Below are positions 36,117 to 64,000 of a DNA stretch of 64,000 nt, piece by piece (the stretch's first letter is position 1; the number at the start of each line of letters is the position of its first letter). A program made the translations under genes and the position numbers. The notes beneath the pieces are model-generated. The model worked only from the letters and a program-made list of their open reading frames with translations. It did not search any database and was not told the origin of the DNA. Origin of the DNA: Magallana angulata (taxonomy: Eukaryota; Mollusca; Bivalvia; Ostreida; Ostreidae); the NCBI RefSeq assembly GCF_025612915.1, contig NC_069113.1, positions 13,744,001 through 13,808,000 on the forward strand, given 5' to 3'.

Positions 36117-36748
36117 GTATAGCATAAGCTCCCCCCGACTTTGTCTCGGTGAGCTAAAAAGTAATCTATTCAATGTATAAATTTTCTATTCTAATTAGCA
36201 TCATATTGTTCATTAATGATTTATATGGTGCACAATGTTTTTAAATGTTCTACATCTAAAATACAAGAAGTTTATCTGATTTTAAAATCAAGAATCTTTA
36301 AAGGAACAGTGTTTTGCTGGAATGTACAACATGAATTCAATACAGAATGACAGCTCTGGATACTTAACTTCAAATGAACTGGTAGGTTAGACAAGAGTAT
36401 TGTTTATGTCCAATATAAAATATAACATTTACTGTAACACTTGTAATGAAGGAAAGGTTTCTTCTTTCAAAGAAAAAAAAAATCTATTAACAAACTAAAA
36501 TGCACTCCATTTTCATAAGTTCACAAAGTATTGCAACAATAAAGTAAAAAAAAAATGAACATTTGGTTGTAAATATACCTGAGTATTTGATAACAGTATT
36601 AGCTTGGATAGTTAACTTCAAAACTACATGAACACATTTCATTGCACTGTGAATAAGTGAACAATGTATCAATTTAAAAAATCTATGACAGAAAGTTATT
36701 GAAGTACTTAAGTTATACGATAGGTCTTAATGACCTTGAACTTTGACC

Positions 36749-61081
<24,333 letters not shown>

Positions 61082-61103
61082 GGTGCCCCTACACTCTCAG
61101 CTT

Positions 61104-62999
61104 CTGCTAGAATTCCCCTTCCCACACAGCCTCCTTTGATCCATAACTCCAGGGAAGCTGCAGAATTTTTTTCTTCACAGTATATATACAAAGTCAAATA
61201 TTCCAGCCAAAACTCTTACACAATATGCCAGAATCTCGCTGGCAGTGATGCTTATATTGAATATAATCCAAAAAAACTTCTTTGAAAAATTACCATACTC
61301 TGATGCATTAACTACTGGCTGTTCACATCTTTAAGTATAGATAGTCCCCTTTGGGAAATAAATACATGCATTGAAAAATAATGATTGACGAATCTCCCTC
61401 ACTGATCTTTCTTGACTGTGTTATCACAGGAACTATCAAACTGTCTTATTGATACACCAAAATAGTCATCTGCAATAGATCACCACTTCTTGTATAAGGC
61501 AAAATCAATGTCCGCTGGTCTGTACACCAGCCCAAGCCTATTAATTCCACTTCTTACACATACCATACACATGTCTAGATTTCATATAATTCATCAATAC
61601 ACAGGAATCCCTTGGTGTTTTCTGTTTAGGGGGGGCACTGACCGAAACTCATCATAAAAACCCAGTCATAATCCAAGCTCTCCAGCTCTCCCTCAAAACA
61701 ACTACAAAACCGATGTCATATTTCTGTTCTTCTCTTATCTTAGTAATCTTTTCTGCTTTCTATTTTCATCTTGAGAACTTCTTACCATCAGTTAAGTGGT
61801 AGGTATTATAATCCAAAGGTACAACCCCGAGCTGTTACTGAGAAATGATGAACCAGCACTTGCTGTGTAATTAATATCTGAAGACCATGTGGCTCATGTA
61901 TTTTTGATATCTTGGCCTAAATGTTATGAACCCCAGCATTAAATCTATGGGGTGCTGAAAGTCTGAGCCCTAATCAGCTGTTAGTATGGGTCAGTATTGA
62001 TCACAGCTTTTTTGATTTAGCCAATTTGGTATTGTTTCTTTCTCTACCAGCTTCCAAAGCAAATTCTGATATTATGTAACAATATTGTTTCAGGGGGAAT
62101 CAAATTACTGGTATTGTTACATGCAAATAATATTAATTTTTTATTTGCAGCATACTTGGTCCACAAATATATTGATTCTTGTGATATATCTAACTTATAT
62201 ATAATTTATTTAGTTCCTTTATAGAACCATTTAAACTTTTTTTTTCATTGAAAAAAAAAATATCTGAATTCCAAAACGATTTTCAAAGAAAATCTCCAAT
62301 CTCCTAAACAAATGGACAAATATAGTATTTTCAACTGTATTGGTAAAGCACTGGTGCCAAAGTGATGCCTAAACCAAAGGGGGGAAATAAAAGAATCATA
62401 AAAGTCAAGTCTGGCACATTCATTAGGATGGCCATGATGATAAACTGTCCAAGAACTATCTAATTAATGCTTTTTAAATCAGAAGAGGGACAGCATATCA
62501 CAGTGTGCGAGTTACCTCACAATCCTAATGTGAGCTATCTCAGGATCTCCAATCAAGTGATGAGCCCACAGCCTTCAGTCGATTTCTAACAGCAAGCCAT
62601 TCAACCATATAATATCATCATTAAGTTGGAGAAGCAGTTCCAAGCCTTCACAGGCAAAGATATCAAACAAACAATTAGCTGGCCATCTCTAGAACACTGG
62701 AGCCGGAGAGAAACCTTGCACAGACAATAAGAAGACTTCATAGAGCTCACCACAATACAGCAATTAAACAGCCAGGTCATCTAAGAACTGCTCAAGCTGC
62801 AGTTTGCAGTAATGGTATTAGTGCCTGAACCCTAATCATATAAAACACTGAAAGTAATTCATCACAATCAAGATTCACATCCGATATCAAACATTTCAGC
62901 AATGTTCAAAAACAAACTGCAAAACATGATAGTGTATTATTGTTATTAAATTCCCTGTTCACTGAGATTAACTGGCAAGGCCAAAAGTTGAAGTCTTAC
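61104..62999. other. Region upstream of PLEKHH exon 1, no gene seen
   Basis: AT-rich sequence, presumably leader intron or promoter of PLEKHH. 63050-64000 likewise shows nothing recognisable. Confidence 0.4.
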
Positions 63000-63049
63000 C
63001 CTATGCTGGCCTGGTCTTCATCTGTCTTTGGGTTGTTACACTATAGTAT
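63000..63049 (-). other. Possible non-coding 5' leader exon of PLEKHH
   Basis: In gene sense a TTTCAG acceptor, 50 nt and a GTAAGAC donor form a well-bordered internal exon. It could splice to an acceptor at 61104 (CTAGCAG), 22 nt before the PLEKHH start codon. It holds a short ATG frame that stops at once. Predicted from splice motifs only. Confidence 0.3.
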
Positions 63050-64000
63050 CTGAAACTAAAAAAAAACTTGGTATTGAAGTTCTACATTACTAAACATCGC
63101 ACTACTATTATTTAAATAACAAACTACTTGTACCTGTTTGTTATCTTAATCATATAAATGAATATTCTAATACAAAAGTTTCCTGGTATAATAAAACTTT
63201 CAAATTTAGTCTAGGATATGAGCCAAAGAATAAACTTGAGGAGGAATTTTAAAAATCTAAGATAATCTTTAAACCTGCTATTGTCATATTTCCATTATAT
63301 TCCTGAGAGTTACAGGCAGGTCAATCTTTTCAGTGACACTTTAAATCATCTCAATGTTTTTGCTACATAAAGGCCGAAAGGATGCATTACGGTTGGTCAC
63401 TTTCACCGAGAGGAATTAGTCGACAAAAGAGAAGATTCGTGTCAATCCTCCAGACCATCGTAAAAACTGTTATTAAAATTATCATGCCATAGAAAGCTTT
63501 GAAATACTCTTCGTTCTTAAAATTTATTGTTTTTTGTCAGGCTTGAAAAAAGTATTACTAAAAAAAATATGAACCAAGCTGTACATAGGTTGATATCAAT
63601 CAGAGTCTAAGAACTACCATGTATTCTCATATTTGACATGAAATGTATGGGACAAAGAAATTTGAAATTAATCATGATAGAGTTGTTGAAAAGTCAATAG
63701 GTTTTTATCTCCTCTTTTTTCATTGCTGTTAATCCCACTCAATGCATCAATAACCAAAACCTAAAACTTCCTTCTCATAAACATATATTTAGGTGCATGC
63801 TACTAGATTTGATTTGGGTTTATCAATGACCTTAATTAAAGGGAATATTTAGAATAAATATGGATATATCCTGCTTACTTTAAAATTTTCAATGACTGAT
63901 AAATAGATAAAAGGAAGCAGCATAGCTATGAAATTTTTGACTGATAAATCATAAGTAAAGCATGCAACAATACATGGAGATATTAAAGACTGCAAAACAT

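Larger units (their letters stand above)
33488..36155. mobile_element. Composite repeat element, copy 1 (AGCTCACCGAGAC ends, tandem core)
   Basis: The left part CATAGGTAATCACAGATTAC runs into AGCTCACCGAGAC, and the right end is GTCTCGGTGAGCT, so the inner ends are 13-bp inverted repeats. Between them lie about 100 bp shared with copy 2 at 39781-42998, a kilobase AT tract (33605-34575), about seven imperfect units of about 175 bp (34640-36080) and a GACGCC triplet run (36084-36112). No protein is encoded. The layout of unique ends around tandem core repeats recalls the bivalve pearl elements, which are thought to be Helitron-related; that link is from memory and not proved. Confidence 0.75.

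Overview
The window looks like nuclear DNA of a bivalve mollusc, most likely an oyster. It is AT-rich with intron-split genes of animal type, many small inverted-repeat transposons, poly-G/C runs and frequent ATGTACATGTA-like words. This is inferred from the style of the sequence and from the protein families; no species marker was seen.

Layout. 1-3.3 kb: a three-exon gene for mitochondrial ribosomal protein L33 (minus), with two small transposons in intron 1. 5.1-9.8 kb: a complete five-exon p24 cargo receptor TMED10 (plus), whose first intron holds nested mobile elements. 11.6-15.7 kb: a decayed RTE-type LINE. 17.1-20.9 kb: three short intronless or single-exon genes for one-pass membrane microproteins (two 54-aa paralogues and one resembling mitoregulin), with a tRNA-Asp gene beside them. 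23.1-24.8 kb: a two-exon gene for an unrecognised 129-aa protein with a C-terminal membrane anchor. 26.3-29.8 kb: METTL25-like methyltransferase in six exons, with one apparent frame break at the end of its first coding exon. 30.9-31.9 kb: GNB1L WD40 protein in two exons. 36.7-61.1 kb: a large minus-strand gene with 29 coding exons that join in frame to 1496 codons, encoding a PLEKHH/MAX-1 protein (coiled coil, PH-PH, MyTH4, FERM). 61.1-64 kb holds its presumed 5' leader.

Most of the remaining DNA is repeat. Two copies (2.7 and 3.2 kb) of one composite element, with kilobase AT palindromic tracts and tandem core repeats, lie at 33.5-36.2 kb and 39.8-43.0 kb. Inside the PLEKHH gene, two minisatellites are built from the intron-exon junction itself and a third carries a repeated splice-donor-like motif.

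The genes do not form a pathway: they cover mitochondrial translation, ER-Golgi transport, membrane microproteins, methyl transfer, a WD40 scaffold and neuronal/cytoskeletal guidance. The most unusual things are the microprotein cluster, the splice-junction minisatellites and several clean nested insertions with readable target duplications.
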